Positions 39,380-52,599 of a stretch of 64,000 nucleotides of DNA are shown in pieces. The DNA is taken from contig NC_054537.1 in the NCBI RefSeq assembly GCF_017654505.1, positions 64,738,645-64,802,644 of the forward strand. Reading direction: 5' to 3'. Each line of letters opens with the position of its first letter. Position 1 is the first letter of the stretch. The DNA is from Polyodon spathula (taxonomy: Eukaryota; Chordata; Actinopteri; Acipenseriformes; Polyodontidae). The notes below the pieces were generated by a model. It ran no database searches, was not told where the DNA came from, and saw nothing but the letters and a program-made list of their open reading frames with translations. Position numbers and translations under genes: made by a program.

Positions 39380-42312
39380 GGCACCATTGAAGAAAAGGTC
39401 CTGCTGGATACATACTTTAGCACAATCAAAAACCAGCTGACTATTTAACTGTATCGAGTTCCTGTTACAGTACATAAGTAAAAATGCAGTTGAACCAGAG
39501 TACCAAATACATTATCTTATAATATGCTTTGTGTTTGTTTGTTTTTTATCTGGTATAGTAAAATAACTCCTGTTCGTACTATCCAAAAATAAGGCAATGT
39601 TGATTTACAATGTTATTCAAACCCGTGATTTGAAACTAATTTTGGAAATATGAGAAACCTTCCAAACTCTAATATGAGAAGCAATGTGCTCCCATGGTTA
39701 ACTATGCATTTTTTTTCTTTTCAGTTTCTGTAAACTTATGAACAGTCTTTAACGAGTCCTTGCCCACTGTCATGAATAAGAGACACTTGCTTCTCCTTCC
39801 AAGAATCTTACTAGAAAATGACGTTATAGTGCTGTAGGGAGTTTTACTCAACATCCACACAGGTGTTGGAAACGAAAGAAAAATCTTCCTGCTTTGGTGG
39901 AACTTTATGGTTTCCCATTGCACTCTCCACACACACACTGGAACAACATTTTGTTGAGAACGTGTGAGTCAGCGGCATAGGCCTGCAGCAGAGGAGTCAG
40001 AACATGCAGATAGCTGAAACAAGCGCACTTATTCAGATATTTGTTTTGATTGCAAATGCATCATTTGTATATTTATAAGTAATCTTTAAAAGCCCCAAGA
40101 GATCTCCACTTTAAAATGGATATGGTGCCATTTTTCTCAAGCATGGCTTTAATACTGGGGGTTGCTTTAAACAGCACTGACATTTTAATCTTGTTGTCTG
40201 ATGCCTTTGTTCTTTTTGTGCATGTTTTCTTTTTGTGCTTTCTCTCAAAAGCCTAATAAAGTGATCCTTGTATGTAAGTTGGAAAAAAGCAGGCAAAATA
40301 TGACTTTTGCCCTTGGAGGAATATGAAGCTGACCTTGAAAGGTGTGTAATGATTTTAAAATTGTGAGGTCTGTGCAAACTAGCTTGAACCAACTTCAGTT
40401 GCAAGCTAACCAGGTACCTAGCTTCCATTCTGTACAACCCAGTGTTCTGCTCCAAATGTGGCATTTCAGTAAGTATCGCTGAGATTGCACATATAGCACC
40501 TCCTGACTTTTAAGTTAAAAGCTAGCATTTACTCTTGAAAAATAAGAATGCAAGACCGGTTCTGTGCAGAGCAGCTTGAATGACTCCATGGTTTTTCCAC
40601 CAAGAAATTAGTTTTTGTTTTTTGCATTGCGGATTATCGGCTGGTCCGGAGCCTTAAGATGCCAATACTGTCGGGTCTTACTAGTTCTTTGGTGTCTCCC
40701 GAGTGTCCTGGAAATCCAAACAAACCTCAGGCTTTGAAGTTTTTATCTTCCCACAAAGTTTTCTAAATACTTGTATGACATGTGAGAGGCAGAAAATGCC
40801 AAGAAACACAAATGTTCAGATGTCTTTCTTTCCCTGTGGGTAATAGTGAAACAATGGCTTGTTTGAAGAAAATGTCATCCACTAAGTAAGAAAGCAGAAC
40901 AAATACAGCAGTAAAAAACTAAAAAACAACAAATAAAATAAAGAGGAGAGGGGGGTGCTAACTGTTTATCCACTGACCTGTCTTTGTCGTCTGGTACGAG
41001 CACAAACGCCCTCCTCTGGGGCCCTTCCGCCACGTCTTTTAAGCAGGACCTCTGCTGTATGTTCTGGTGGGGTTTTTTTTTCTGTTTGAAATGGAAGACA
41101 AAAACTGAATGGCATGAAGGGGTTCAGGTTGAGGTTGAGGTGCACTCACAGAGCTGTTGGGAAGTCATTGGTAGTTACCAGTTATTACATAGTTGCCTTG
41201 TATGCTCAATAATCTAAAGTACTACCCTTCTTTCTGTCTGAAAGCCCCTTCATAACAAGCAGAAGTAAGCACACAGCTCTGTTCAATACATAAGCTTACA
41301 GTGGAATTCCTATAATACATCTCCCCCCTCTCGCCCCTCATCCCAGATTTCCAGCTTTCATGAAAGCTGTTTTGTGTATAAAAAGGAGAGAATGTGATCA
41401 GGAAGGAGGCAGCTATTTGAGTAATTTGGCTGGGTTCACCTTTAGCATTCCACTCCCTTACCCTCAAATTTGAGGAATTCTTTTTTTTTTATTTTTTATT
41501 TCCTTTGCTTTCATGAGGATGAATTGGGCCTGTGTACGTGGACTTTCCCAGGGTACATTGAGGCACATCTGTCTTCATTTTTTAGGCAGTGTACCAACAA
41601 ATGTGGAAAAACATTCAAGTGAAATGTTTTATTTATTTAATTAATTTTGAAGAGCGTGATGATGGCTTGAAATCAAGTGATCGTTTTGTATCTCAAAGCT
41701 CACATTCTTGGTACTGCAGTTCACACAACCCAGCAGAAGTGCTCAATCCTATAATCCTATCGTAAAACAGCAAGATGACTTTTTTTTTTTTTTTTTTTTG
41801 TATTTGTTGTTCCTGGCAATGGTAGTTTACATAAGTTACACTTCACATTTTTCCATATATGTGGAAAACCGCTTCTCCGTTGATATTAACATTATTTAGC
41901 AAGGCTTCTTGAGATCCTGAGGATATAGTGGGATGCCTGTCTGTAGTACATGTATCAATCTGTATGTCTGGAAACTTATTAAATTCCTATGAAATTTAGC
42001 ATAAGTTAGTGGGAGTATCACATTGTGGGGATGTGGAGTATATCTCTCTGTCTGTATATCCGTCCCTCTTTAATGTCACTTACATTTGTACATGTATCTT
42101 GAACACAAGAAGTCAGTCTACATACTGTAAATCAGTAATTCATATATCTGACCATGATAAAAACACTTTTTGCTTACCTAGTGACACACAGGTGTTCATT
42201 GGCGATTCTTCTGTTGTTCTGTACATATTGTTGATATACATAATCACCTTTTACCTTTGAACATTGACACGTGGGTTACTGACAGACTTGTTTATTTTGC
42301 TTTTCTTCTCAG

Positions 42313-42380
42313 ACAGGCGACTCCGGGGCCGAGCTTTCTATTATGTGTGTGGGAAGGTGTTCTGTGAGGAGGACTTCCTG
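42313..42380 (+). CDS. LIMD1: LIMD1 exon 3: end of LIM1
   Basis: Encodes NRRLRGRAFYYVCGKVFCEE and then DFL (residues 558-580). Cys575 and Asp578 complete the two zinc sites of LIM1. The acceptor is TTCTCAG and the donor GTGAGT; it leaves in phase 0. Confidence 0.96.
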
Positions 42381-42491
42381 GTGAGTATGCACTGCAAACC
42401 CTTGTTGCAGCTCCTCATCACCCATACTGTAATGCATGTTAACAAACAGGGTTTACACATTAACAACTGTTCTTTCTCTGTTTGTTTGTAG

Positions 42492-42554
42492 TACTCTGGT
42501 TTCCAGCAGTCAGCGGACAAATGTAATGTTTGTGGGCACTTGATAATGGACATG
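42492..42554 (+). CDS. LIMD1: LIMD1 exon 4: LIM1-LIM2 linker and start of LIM2
   Basis: Encodes YSGFQQSADKCNVCGHLIMD plus Met (581-601), with LIM2 ligands Cys591 and Cys594. Only 111 bases of intron separate it from exon 3. The acceptor is TTTGTAG and the donor GTAAGT. Confidence 0.96.
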
Positions 42555-43158
42555 GTAAGTGTCAGACGCCGCAAACTTTTCAGATGCTCTGTTCCTCCTT
42601 CTGTTGCCTTCTCCTGCTTGGTCTGCGTTACTGTTATCGCTTTTTCTTGGCTTTCTTGGGTTCCCAGCAGGCCGTTGTTTCTTTACAAGTTAAAGCTGCA
42701 GAGCTCACTGTTCAGTATTATACGATTCCTGGGTGACTGTTGACACATTTATACATAGATTACATCCCTGTGCATCCTAACTCCAGGAAAGCCGAAACAA
42801 AAAAGGAAACCCATACAGAGCTGGAAAGGATATCTAACATCTCTTATTTGCCTGTTTATTTCCTTATACTTGTTTAATATTGTGTAATGCATGTTATGCA
42901 GTGATTCTGCCCATTGAGATGAACACCTTGTTTTGAATGGCTGGGAGGGTGAAAGGGAGCCACTTAAAACATTGTTTCCAATATTATGACCTTTTTGGCG
43001 ACAGGCCTCCTGGATGCAGTACTCACTACTATGAATGAAGTAGGTGTTCCCTGAGCAGGGCCAGCAGTAAAAAGTTAACTTGGGAGTGGCTGGGTTTCAA
43101 TGGTCAGGACACTGGTTGGCCTGTATCCTCCCAACTTTGTTTATCTGCTTCTCTGTAG
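42555..43158. other. LIMD1 intron 4
   Basis: A 604-base intron with no repeat or second gene recognised. Confidence 0.8.
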
Positions 43159-43289
43159 ATCCTTCAGGCCCTGGGGAAATCCTATCACCCGGGTTGTTTC
43201 CGCTGTGTGATCTGTAACGAGGGGCTGGATGGTGTGCCTTTCACTGTGGACACCGAGAACAAGATCTACTGTGTCCGGGATTACCACAA
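43159..43289 (+). CDS. LIMD1: LIMD1 exon 5: most of LIM2
   Basis: Encodes residues 602-644 plus two bases: [43 protein letters not shown]. Ligands His611, Cys614, Cys617, Cys620, Cys639 and Asp642 are present. This is the longest of the LIM exons (131 bases), entering in phase 0 and leaving in phase 2. Confidence 0.97.
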
Positions 43290-46200
43290 GTAAGAAATGT
43301 GCACACTCGCCCAAGGCTTAGTCAGACTGTATGCTCACAGCTTACAAATTATGTTTTAAATCTGTTTTGTTCAATTATAATTAGGGCTTCTGATTTTCAG
43401 TTTTAACCTGATAAAACGCCCCCTATACAAAAAAATAAATAAATTGATGGATAAACGATAAACACCGGAAAAACTGTGGAATTGGTAATCTATTCACTTC
43501 GACTTTTACCCTTTTTCAAATAAAAAAATCCTACTACAAAAATAATAATAAATGCATTTCCCTTTGCTGCTGGGCAATGTCCCGCCTTCCTGACTTGTAT
43601 CTATCATTGCTATTGGAGACTCTTCTTGCGAGATTTAAAACAAGATTGCAGTCAGGATGGAGGCTTGTTTGCGGGTTTTAAAGCTGTATTACAGTTAAGA
43701 TCCAGAGGATTTAAAACAGAATTGTGGAAGACAGCAAAGGAAAGAAGGTACAACTTAAATGTGCAAGTACTGTCGAGTTACTGTACATATTTTGACACAA
43801 ATAAATGCTCAAGCATTTTGCAAAGTAACCAGAAACACTAATTTCATACAGTATATCAAAAGTGAAAGCCCCGAAAAAAAAAAAAACAATTTACATAAAA
43901 CTTGAAAATAGCTAAAAGTAGACACCGAAAAATAAATAAAAAAATAATAAATAATAAAACCCAAAAAGCAGAAGCCCTAATTATAAGACATGTATTATTA
44001 GTATTATATAGAGGGCAGGATGATTGCAGTTATGACCTCTCTGTTTGCAAATCCAGATATATTGTTTCTACAGTAAGTGTTCGGTGGTTACTTCTAATTA
44101 TGGTGAGTGTATTTCTTGCCCACTCACAGGATTTTCAGTTTACTGCCAAACACTTAGAAATTTTATTATAAAAAATTCAGTCTAAATAAAACCCAGACAA
44201 AACTGATAGAACAAACAAGAACATGTATTATTTTATGTTTATATAGCATGTGGTTTAAATGATTAGAATGTGAGATCTACACTTTCTGCAGTTAACACTG
44301 TAGTTTCTACCAATACTATTGGGGACAGTACTTCTATATGTAATTACACTTGTTCAGAATTAGGGAGGGACAGAAGGTCCTGTGTTTCAATGAATACCTG
44401 TGTACTGTATTGTGCTGTACTGACCACGTGTTCAGAATTAGGGAGGGACAGAAGGTCCTGTGTTTCAATGAATACCTGTGTACTGTATTGTGCTGTACTG
44501 ACCATGTTTGGCTGTGTTTTCCCTCCCATGTGAACACACCCCTCCAATGCATGGTTCTCCTCTTACTCAGATCAAGGTAAACGTCACACCAGGTAGCCTA
44601 GCTGTGTCTCCATACCCATTGTAGTGCAGTAGACCTCACCTCCATAATCATCCCTTGAAGACGCAATACAGTCCATTTAGATTGAGCATTTAAAGGATTT
44701 ACTCCTAGTGAAAAGGTAATCCGTTCTTAATGAATCAAAGTTATGAAAGCTTCACGTCAACTATGTGTTGTCTTGTTTTCTGTTAAAGTATGTCAAATGC
44801 TAGGGAGTTTATTTCAATGACTTACAGCAGGATAGACTCGACTGTATGATAAGTAGCCATGCAAATATATCTGCAAATGGAAGCAATTGGTAGGTAAAGG
44901 CAAACTGGAGAGGTGTTTAATAAAAAGATAGACAGTAAAACAAAAAATATACCATGTTGGATTTTTTTCTTAATTTTATTTGGCAATATTTATTTGCTAC
45001 AGCTTCCCCTCAGATCCTGAACTGAACACTGGACCCCTATCTGCCATTCAGCCTTGGGCTTCTCTCAAGCAGAGACTGACAGTTTTGCCACACTGCCTTT
45101 ATGGCTTTGTGATGCAGACTTTCCCCTTAAAATACTTAATTTGTTGAAAATAAATAAATAAATCAGTCAATAACAACCATACATGAATTCTTTCACTTTC
45201 TTCTTTCTGTAGATGATTATTTAAAATGTACTGAGAATGCTCCTATGTTAGTTATAAATATGAATAAAATGAGTGCTTGCAGTTCATTCTTTTTTATATG
45301 GTTTCTAGCCTAATTCAAGTACCAAATACAACAGATTAGAAAAGAATAATGGTGTGTGAGTTAGACGTATAATCAAAAATATTCTATAAAATAATTTAAA
45401 ATGTTCAACAAAATTAAGGCATAAATTTAGCATTTAGCAAAGGCAAACAAAAATCTTCTAATAAGCTATTTCTGCAAAGACTTCCTTTTTATGTTGCTTT
45501 TGCATATATTGCCGGAGACATGTCAAGTTCATGGAAATGTAATTTTGTTTTTTAAAAGAAAAATCTATATATAAAAAAATATCTGGGCGGAGTGTTGGTT
45601 GCATGGATCAGTTCAATCTCTATAAACTGTAAATTTGGACCATAATTGGACTATAATGAGGGAAAATGTTCGACAAACCTACAGGAAACATGTGTTTTTG
45701 CTGTAAACTTGGACGCAGGGACAGGGCAAATCACTGATCGATAAGGCTGAAACTGTTTCTATGACGCACATTTAATGTGACTAGTGACTGTATTGTGAGT
45801 TTTTTTGGGCATCACGATAAATAATAAACTTTCATCACTGATGTGCTGCTCTGATGATTATAAACAGTGATGGAATGTAAAGTTTGTGTTTTAAAGCCGA
45901 TTTCAAGTTCAAGAAGCATTACAATAGAACCTCGCAGCCAAGTGCAACAGAATCAGTCTGTTGTTCACTAATCAGGTCTGAATTTGAAGAGGAGCCAGTG
46001 CTAGCTGCCGCTCTGGGGAGTTCTAATCGCCTTAGCTGTAAGGATGTGGTAAAACTGAACATTATTGCAATCAAATCCGAACAGGGGTGCAGAGTGGCTC
46101 ACCCAGTTGCAGCACTACGGCTTAGAGTGCAGACCCACATTGAGCACTGCATTGGCTTTGCAGTACATATGTTGTAGGGAGTAAAATCAAGTGGGGATAG

Positions 46201-46577
46201 TTCACCTTATCAGGCTATAGTGACCCCTGTTGGTCAGGAACTACCTTAGACTGAGGGTTATGGCTTCACAATGGGAGCAGAGGTTCCACTCGATAGATAA
46301 GAACACCTGCAGGGGTAAAAGTGATACAAAAAAAAAATTACAAAAATGGGTTTGAGTCTAAAAAAACATCAGATAGTGACCAGTGGTTGTGACCCAATTT
46401 TGTCTTTTTTTCACTTATTCAAGTTATAGCATACTGTCCTTCCATTTTGAGTTTTTACTGTATAAGCATGATTAAGCTACATCATCTTGCCTGGTCCCAG
46501 TTACAATCAATTCAGATGCCGGTATGCATTTCATAAAATAATTCAATTCATAATCCTTTTTTTTGCATTTCTTTAAG
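43290..46577. other. LIMD1 intron 5
   Basis: A 3.3-kb intron with a 78-base tandem duplication (44351-44506), an A run near 43874, a 27-base block shared with 17701-17727 at 45055-45081, and a weak tRNA-like stretch near 46084 that was not accepted as a gene. Confidence 0.8.
44351..44506 (+). repeat. Recent 78-bp tandem duplication
   Basis: TGTTCAGAATTAGGGAGGGA and the following 58 bases occur twice head to tail with period 78. The only difference seen is C to T near the end of the second copy. It creates repeated peptides in open frames on both strands, which are artefacts. Confidence 0.95.
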
Positions 46578-46629
46578 AGTCCTTGCACCAAAATGTGCAG
46601 CCTGTGGCCAGCCAATCCTGCCCTCGGAG
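46578..46629 (+). CDS. LIMD1: LIMD1 exon 6: start of LIM3
   Basis: Completes Lys645 and encodes VLAPKCAACGQPILPSE (646-662), with LIM3 ligands Cys651 and Cys654. The acceptor is TTTAAG, a weak pyrimidine tract for this gene. The donor is GTAAGT. Confidence 0.94.
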
Positions 46630-47656
46630 GTAAGTTCCCAGAGTACCCTGTGGTTTCACTCCTAATTGACCAAATTGAGGGTGGAAGAGAGAGTATTGCA
46701 TCCTTGGTAATGGTGTCCATACTGGATCACAGCTGTCCTGGTAACGTGTATTTATTTTGGAAGTTAATATGTTGTGTGTGTGGTGTCTCAGAAATAGCCT
46801 CAGACATGTCTCATAAGGTTAAGCATATTCATTTCCTTCTAGAAAAACTAAAATGAGAGATTATTTCCCTTTGCAGTAGTTTGTATTGTACAAGAAATTT
46901 GTATTGTGTAATGTTGTCAGAGTTATGGTTCACACATTTCCAGTGTTTAAATAAACATTAAATGGATCTTGGTATTTTTCTTTACCAAAGCTGTTCAAGG
47001 AGTCATTTTTTTTTGTTTACAGAACTGTCCTTGAAAGTGATGTCATTAAAAGTCAATCCACTAGTAACATTAATTCAGGCAGTTAAATGAGTATCTTAAT
47101 CCCCAAGAATGTGTCCCAGACAAGCCCCATTTCTGTGAGGAAGCTCACTATAAAGAAAGAATGGGCCTTTGACATGCTCTAGAGCGGTTTTCTTTTTTTC
47201 CCTCACATCTTCATTGTCATTGTACTGGTAGGATGCTATAGAACAGACTACTGTTCTCGTGTGACAAACAGGAGGAAGAGGAGGGCACAGCTTCATATGA
47301 AATGTGATCTTATAACCCTGCTGTTCAATCTGTGTAGCCTGTGTGTTGAATTGCTCTCTCGAATTAGATCTGACTTGTCGCTTGTGGCATCTGTAAGAAT
47401 AATACAGCACATCTTCCTCTTTTAAATAAAACTTTGTATTAACCAGCACTGTAACTGCAATTAGGTGAGCCCATGATCCCATTCTTCAGAATGTATTTAT
47501 TTTGAACATAAAATTAGAAACAGCCCAGGCCGCCACGACCTGAGGTATTCATTTGTTATGCAAATTTCCTTCTTCTTCATTTCCGGTATCCTCTTCTAAA
47601 GCAGAGAAGATAGTCTCTTATTTCAAGTGAATATCATTCTTCTTTCATCTCTGCAG
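46630..47656. other. LIMD1 intron 6
   Basis: A 1.0-kb intron; no repeat family or gene recognised. Confidence 0.8.
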
Positions 47657-47725
47657 GGCTCTGACGAAACTATCCGTGTTGTGTCCATGGATAGAAACTA
47701 TCACGTGGAGTGTTACCACTGTGAG
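47657..47725 (+). CDS. LIMD1: LIMD1 exon 7: LIM3 middle
   Basis: Encodes GSDETIRVVSMDRNYHVECY then HCE (663-685). Ligands His678, Cys681 and Cys684 are present. The acceptor is CTGCAG and the donor GTTAGT; phases 0 and 0. Confidence 0.96.
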
Positions 47726-48151
47726 GTTAGTGCAAGCAATTCAGCTTCACTTCTTATTCATGGGCACGAGCCTTGCTATTGTCTGGGGATATAAGGAGGT
47801 GTCTGTAGGACATCCTTCAGCACAAGGTATTGAAAAATATCACAATCTGATGGAGAAACCAGTCCTTCTGTCCATGAAACTTCTACATGTACGTAAGATG
47901 ATATTAGTTACGGGGATCGTGTTTTTCATGATACTAATGGCTCTAAAATGTTAGAAACATTATCACTGGTAATTTTATCATTTCAGTTTATTGGTGTTTT
48001 GTTCAAATAAAACACTATACATTTAGAAAGTTTAAACTTCAGCTTCCTCCATGAAATCCCCTCACTCCAAACAACTGTTGCAGAGTTGGGTAAGCTGTAC
48101 TTGTAGAGTATTGACAGATGGAGCGGTGACGGGTGTGTTTGCTCTCTGCAG
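47726..48151. other. LIMD1 intron 7
   Basis: A 426-base intron; nothing else seen. Confidence 0.8.
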
Positions 48152-48289
48152 GACTGTAAGATGGAGCTGAACGACGAGGAAGGACACCGCTGCTTCCCTC
48201 TGAATGGGCATCTGCTTTGCCACTCCTGTCACCTCAAGCACATCGACAGCGAGACACCGCCTTCCTCAGTTTACCAGCATCAGTTCTAG
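48152..48289 (+). CDS. LIMD1: LIMD1 exon 8: end of LIM3, C-terminus, stop
   Basis: Encodes DCKMELNDEEGHRCFPLNGH, LLCHSCHLKHIDSETPPSS and ends VYQHQF before TAG at 48287-48289 (residue 730). Cys687, Cys708 and Cys711 close LIM3. The short tail after LIM3 matches the family in length and in its His-rich end. Confidence 0.96.
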   Translation, partial: DCKMELNDEEGHRCFPLNGHLLCHSCHLKHIDSETPPSSVYQHQF

Positions 48290-49720
48290 ATGTCAGCTCT
48301 CCAGCCATTGGATTCAGGCCACATAAACCAGAATGTTTTCCTACATACCTCAAGACTGCACCGCTTTTTCCTTAGCTCAGTGTCTAATCTGCCTTGACTG
48401 TAGAGCAGTGGTGGAGGGTGGAGAGAGGGGTGCACTTGCTAAGATAGTTAACCCTTTACCGTATATTGAGTGGTTTACACATCGGATTATTGCTGAAGGA
48501 TAGATAGCAAGGAAGATGCTAATTTATTTGTTTGAATGAGAACATCAGCTCTCAGCAATAAATTATCAAATGGTTTATTGACACATTTTAAATAAGTTTT
48601 CTGTACCATTTTTAAACTCATAGTACAGTATACCATAGAGGTTTAAGAAACAGTAGTAAATTCGGTGCTTTGAATGATATGAAATGAGAAGATTAACTTG
48701 ATTAAGGTCAATTGCATTGCAGTGGCTTATAATAATAATTATTGATGATTTTTTTGTTGTTGTTGTTTTTGTTTTGCTACACCTCATAAAGGAACAGGCT
48801 TGGTCTAAGTGTTCCTCATTGTAGACCTGTAAAGGCATTGATCTGGATTCCAACCATGCACAAGGCCCTTCATCACTGTGATCTTGCACGGCTGGCTGCT
48901 CCCATCTCCAGCAGCAGAGCTGTGGAAGCAAATGGCTATCTCTGGTTCCTATGGTGATTTTCCTCAAACAAGACAGAACCCTGCCTTTTAGGATATGCAG
49001 CAATAGTATTTGCCTCTTGAGTTTTACAGAAGTTCAGTTTCAAACCCAAATGTAAGAATGAATGTGACCATGACCATGAACTGAAGGAGTATGGAGAGGT
49101 CTCCCCTGGTACTATAGTTCAACTCCTCCCAAGGGATACCCTTTGGTTTTGGAAATGTTCTTAGACCAACTCTTGACTTTCACTTTTTCTAGTAAATGCA
49201 TTTTACGTTTCCTTGTTTTTTTGGAAAGAAACTTTTAACAAATATATTATTCTTCAAACTTGGCGTGTATTTTTACACAAAACTTTAGTAACTTTAATCT
49301 CTGAGTGGTGAGTAATTCGTTGGTTTAAGTAGGTAAGAAAAGAAACCTACAGTAAGCTTGGGCTTGGTCAACCACCATTTATAGGTTTGGTCTGTAGCTA
49401 ATCTCATTCATTTATGATTCCTAGTTGTCATTGCAAAGATGATAAATGAAAAAAAGGCTTGTGTGTTTTATATTTTTTTTATTTTTCCCACTGCTTGGTG
49501 TTTTTTTTTGTTTTTGTTTTTTTTCCCCACAGCCCCCACTCTGAGTACTTTTTTGGAGATTTTCAAAAATATATTTTTTTTTTCATTATAATATCATTAT
49601 TTATTTCTTATTACAATTTAAGAAAAAATAGTAGGCTATTGTAAAAACTGACATCTGCTCTCAGTTGTATGAATGAGAAAGACTAGTACTAAAATGTTAA
49701 ATAAATGTTGTTTTATTCCA
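48290..49720 (+). other. Probable LIMD1 3' untranslated region
   Basis: No coding signal follows the stop. AATAAA hexamers lie at 48557-48562 and 49700-49705; the second is followed by a T-rich stretch (TGTTGTTTTATTCC) that could serve as the downstream element. The true cleavage site cannot be fixed from sequence alone. Confidence 0.4.
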
Positions 49721-51499
49721 TATTTCTGTGATTTGTCCTAAACTGTCTTGTTTTCCTACTTTTTTTTTTTTGTTTCAAAACAGTATTCTCCATTTTGTGT
49801 GACTTTGTAGCGACAGCTGAGTGATATATTTTGAAAAATGTGATTTAAAGTGATTTCTGTGAATGCCCAACACATTTTAAAGATGCAGTACACAAGGTTG
49901 CTGGCATTTACTAATATAAAGACATTTTGGTTGATCTAACTTGAATAATATAGGTCGATGACAGGCAACTTGAACAGAAGAGCAGTCCCTGAACTCGGTC
50001 AAAACATCTTAGTTATCACAAATATCAGAAGAAATGCAGTATTGCAGTTATACAGAAATTAAAATCTACAGTGAAAACCTTCCACAGTGTTTTACATTGG
50101 AATTTAACCAATTCATAAATCATGGGAGATGCTTTATCAGTGACAATATACAGTGTAACAATAAAGCAAAATGTTTCTGTGATATGAGGGAGCAAACATT
50201 CCTTCTGATGTTTGTCTGAAGTTTGCAAAGATGTTATCAAAATATAAACTGTAATTGTAACGGCTACCGAAGCCTATTCATTTTGAAATGTGTATTTTGA
50301 AGTTATGTTTTGGAACAAGTAGAACGCCATCAGATGTTGTATTTGTTAGATTTTTTTCCCCCATTATTATTTGTGACTTCATTGTAGATGGTTTCATTGA
50401 AAATGTAAAGAAATAAACACAACAGTCATACATCACGTGTCGGATCATCACTTTAAGCCATAGCGTCATATGACTAGTTTATAGAGTTCCCGATGCTTTC
50501 TAGCAATTCACTCACACTCCTTCCACAGATGAGGCCATGTAAAAGCTCTGCAGCTGGTTCTTTTATAATGTTGTCACATTTGGTAGGGGTTATATGATCT
50601 TTTACACTTATGTCCATAGCAACATGTCACAGCTCTAAATATTGACAAGTAAAATTTCTGTAAAGGTGTGACTGCGAGTGGTGCTGTAACAAAGACAATG
50701 TCCAAACAGGGATTGCTCCCAAAAACGTCAGGGAAATACATCCATGCTTCATGTTGAGAACCAGTGGCTTCTTGTTTCTTTCAGAATAAGTTGTATTAAA
50801 ATTTATTCGCTTCTGAGCATGTTCTGTTCTTGTTTAACCTCCATCTGGGTTTTCTTAAAGCTCATATTTTGTATGAATCTGGAATGCAGCAAAAAAACGA
50901 AAAAGTTAAGGATCTTTTTTACTACTGGATTTAAGATGCCATAAAAGTTTGTTTTACAGTGATTACTGATCCGGTTGGATGTGACTTTGTGAAGAAAACA
51001 TCCCCAGCTTTTTGCCGATTGACTTTTAGTGCCTGGCCTTCAGAACACCTGACTCCAAAAAAAACCCCCAAAAAAACAATTCTTGCAAAAAAACAGAGCT
51101 ATATAACTGAAGTTGTACTGTCACGTGTCCTCTATTGTCTTCATGGTAACTCAAGAAAAACATCTTAGGATCATGAATTCAAAGAGATTTCACAAAAACA
51201 GGATCCTGGTGTCTGCTTCAGCCTTTTCTTGTGCCTCCTTGTAAAACTGATGTGAGAGTCTAATAACATGCTTTTTTAAAAAAAAATTATAAAGATTGTT
51301 AAACTACCAGAAATAGTGTATTTTAGTCTTGGTTGTATTATTTTGTGGTTAATGTTCACTAAATGGTTGTATTTACAATTTATTTCCTGAATTCTTATAT
51401 TAAGTATAGGGTAGTAATTAATTACCTTACAACGACACATTGTGTCAAAACGCATCATGGTTTTTGTTCAGAAAAATGTCGGAAACTAGGTTTTTTTCA
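49721..51499. other. Intergenic or distal 3' UTR
   Basis: AT-rich with short homopolymers. A further AATAAA lies near 50413. No exon was recognised. Confidence 0.45.
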
Positions 51500-52570
51500 T
51501 AATTGACAATGTTTTACGTCATATATGTTTCTGTAAATACTTGAAAATGAAAACACGTGTTACAATGTACAAAACATAGAGTTTCAAAGCAATGTTCAAG
51601 AAAATTGAAAATTGTCTCAAAATAGCCACCCCTTGCCTTAATAACAGCCTCACAAACACGAGGCATTCGGTTAACAAGTTTCAGCAGGAAATCACCTGAC
51701 ATGTCTTCCCAGCTCTTCCTCAGCAGTTCCCAGAGATTTAGTGCACTTGTGGGTAGCTTTGCTTTGACTCTTCTGTCCCGTTCGTCCCATACAAGTTCTA
51801 TGGGATTGAGGTCTGGAAACTGGTCTGGCCAGGTCATTAGATTGAGTTGTCCTTCACTTTCCTTCTTCGCCAGATAGTTCTTGCACAACTTTGAGGTGTG
51901 TTTCAGGTTATTGTCTTGCTGAAGAATGAAGGACTGCCCAACTAGCCGTAATCCTGATGGAATGGAATGCCTCTGAAGTATGCTATGATAGCCATGCTGG
52001 TTGAGCTTGCCATGGACTTGGTAAAGATCACCAACTATGTCAATAATTCTTGTCAGTAATTCTTCTAGTTAGGCCAGCTTCACGCAATCTTCTCTGAACA
52101 GTTGATGTTGAAACATCTGTACTTCTAGTAGCATTTAGCTGAGCTTGTATTTCAGGGGCAGTTAATCACCGGTCTCGCAGACTTGTGACTTGAATGAACT
52201 TGTTCTCTGATGCTGAGGTCACCCTTGGCCTGCCTGACCTTGTTCAGTCCTCATGAGTGCCAGTTTCTTCAACTCGTTTGATGGTCTTGGCCACAGCAGT
52301 TACAGACACTTGCAAAGTTCTTGCGATTTGTCTTAAACATTGACCTTCATTTCTTAAAGTAATTACAGACTGTAATCTTTCTTTGCTTAACTGAGCATAT
52401 TTTGCCATTTTCTGCTCCCTTACTTTCAGGAATGACAAACTTGTGCCTATGTTACCTATATTTATAGTAATCACGGACCCTCACCTGTTAACAATAATTG
52501 GTGACAAAAGGTTAATTAGGTAACATGCTAGAGGACATCTAACAAAGACACTTTTATACTTGGGCCAGTG
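51500..52570 (-). mobile_element. Tc1-like transposon with internal deletion
   Basis: The - strand encodes both ends of a Tc1-like transposase. The N-terminus starts at 52407 (MAKYAQLSKERLQSVITLRN, then CLRQIARTLQVSVTAVAKTI), a helix-turn-helix, and stops at TGA after HED (52244-52246). The C-terminus at 51650-51960 has LQQDN (second catalytic Asp) and PDLNPIELVWDE (catalytic Glu), ending MPRVCEAVIKARGG. The middle, including the WTDE block with the first Asp, is missing at about 52050, so the copy is dead and internally deleted. Confidence 0.85.
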
Positions 52571-52599
52571 TTCTAACACCACGTTATACACATTGTGAT

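Larger units (their letters stand above)
34686..42312. other. LIMD1 intron 2
   Basis: A 7.6-kb intron holding an antisense LTR (38874-39379), A runs at 35523-35544 and 38427-38459, a T run near 41779, and otherwise AT-rich unique-looking DNA. Confidence 0.8.

Noticed and set aside
46084..46175. tRNA-like or SINE-like stretch in LIMD1 intron 5
   Set aside because: An A-box-like GTGGCTCACCCAGTTG is visible but no convincing B box or stems follow.
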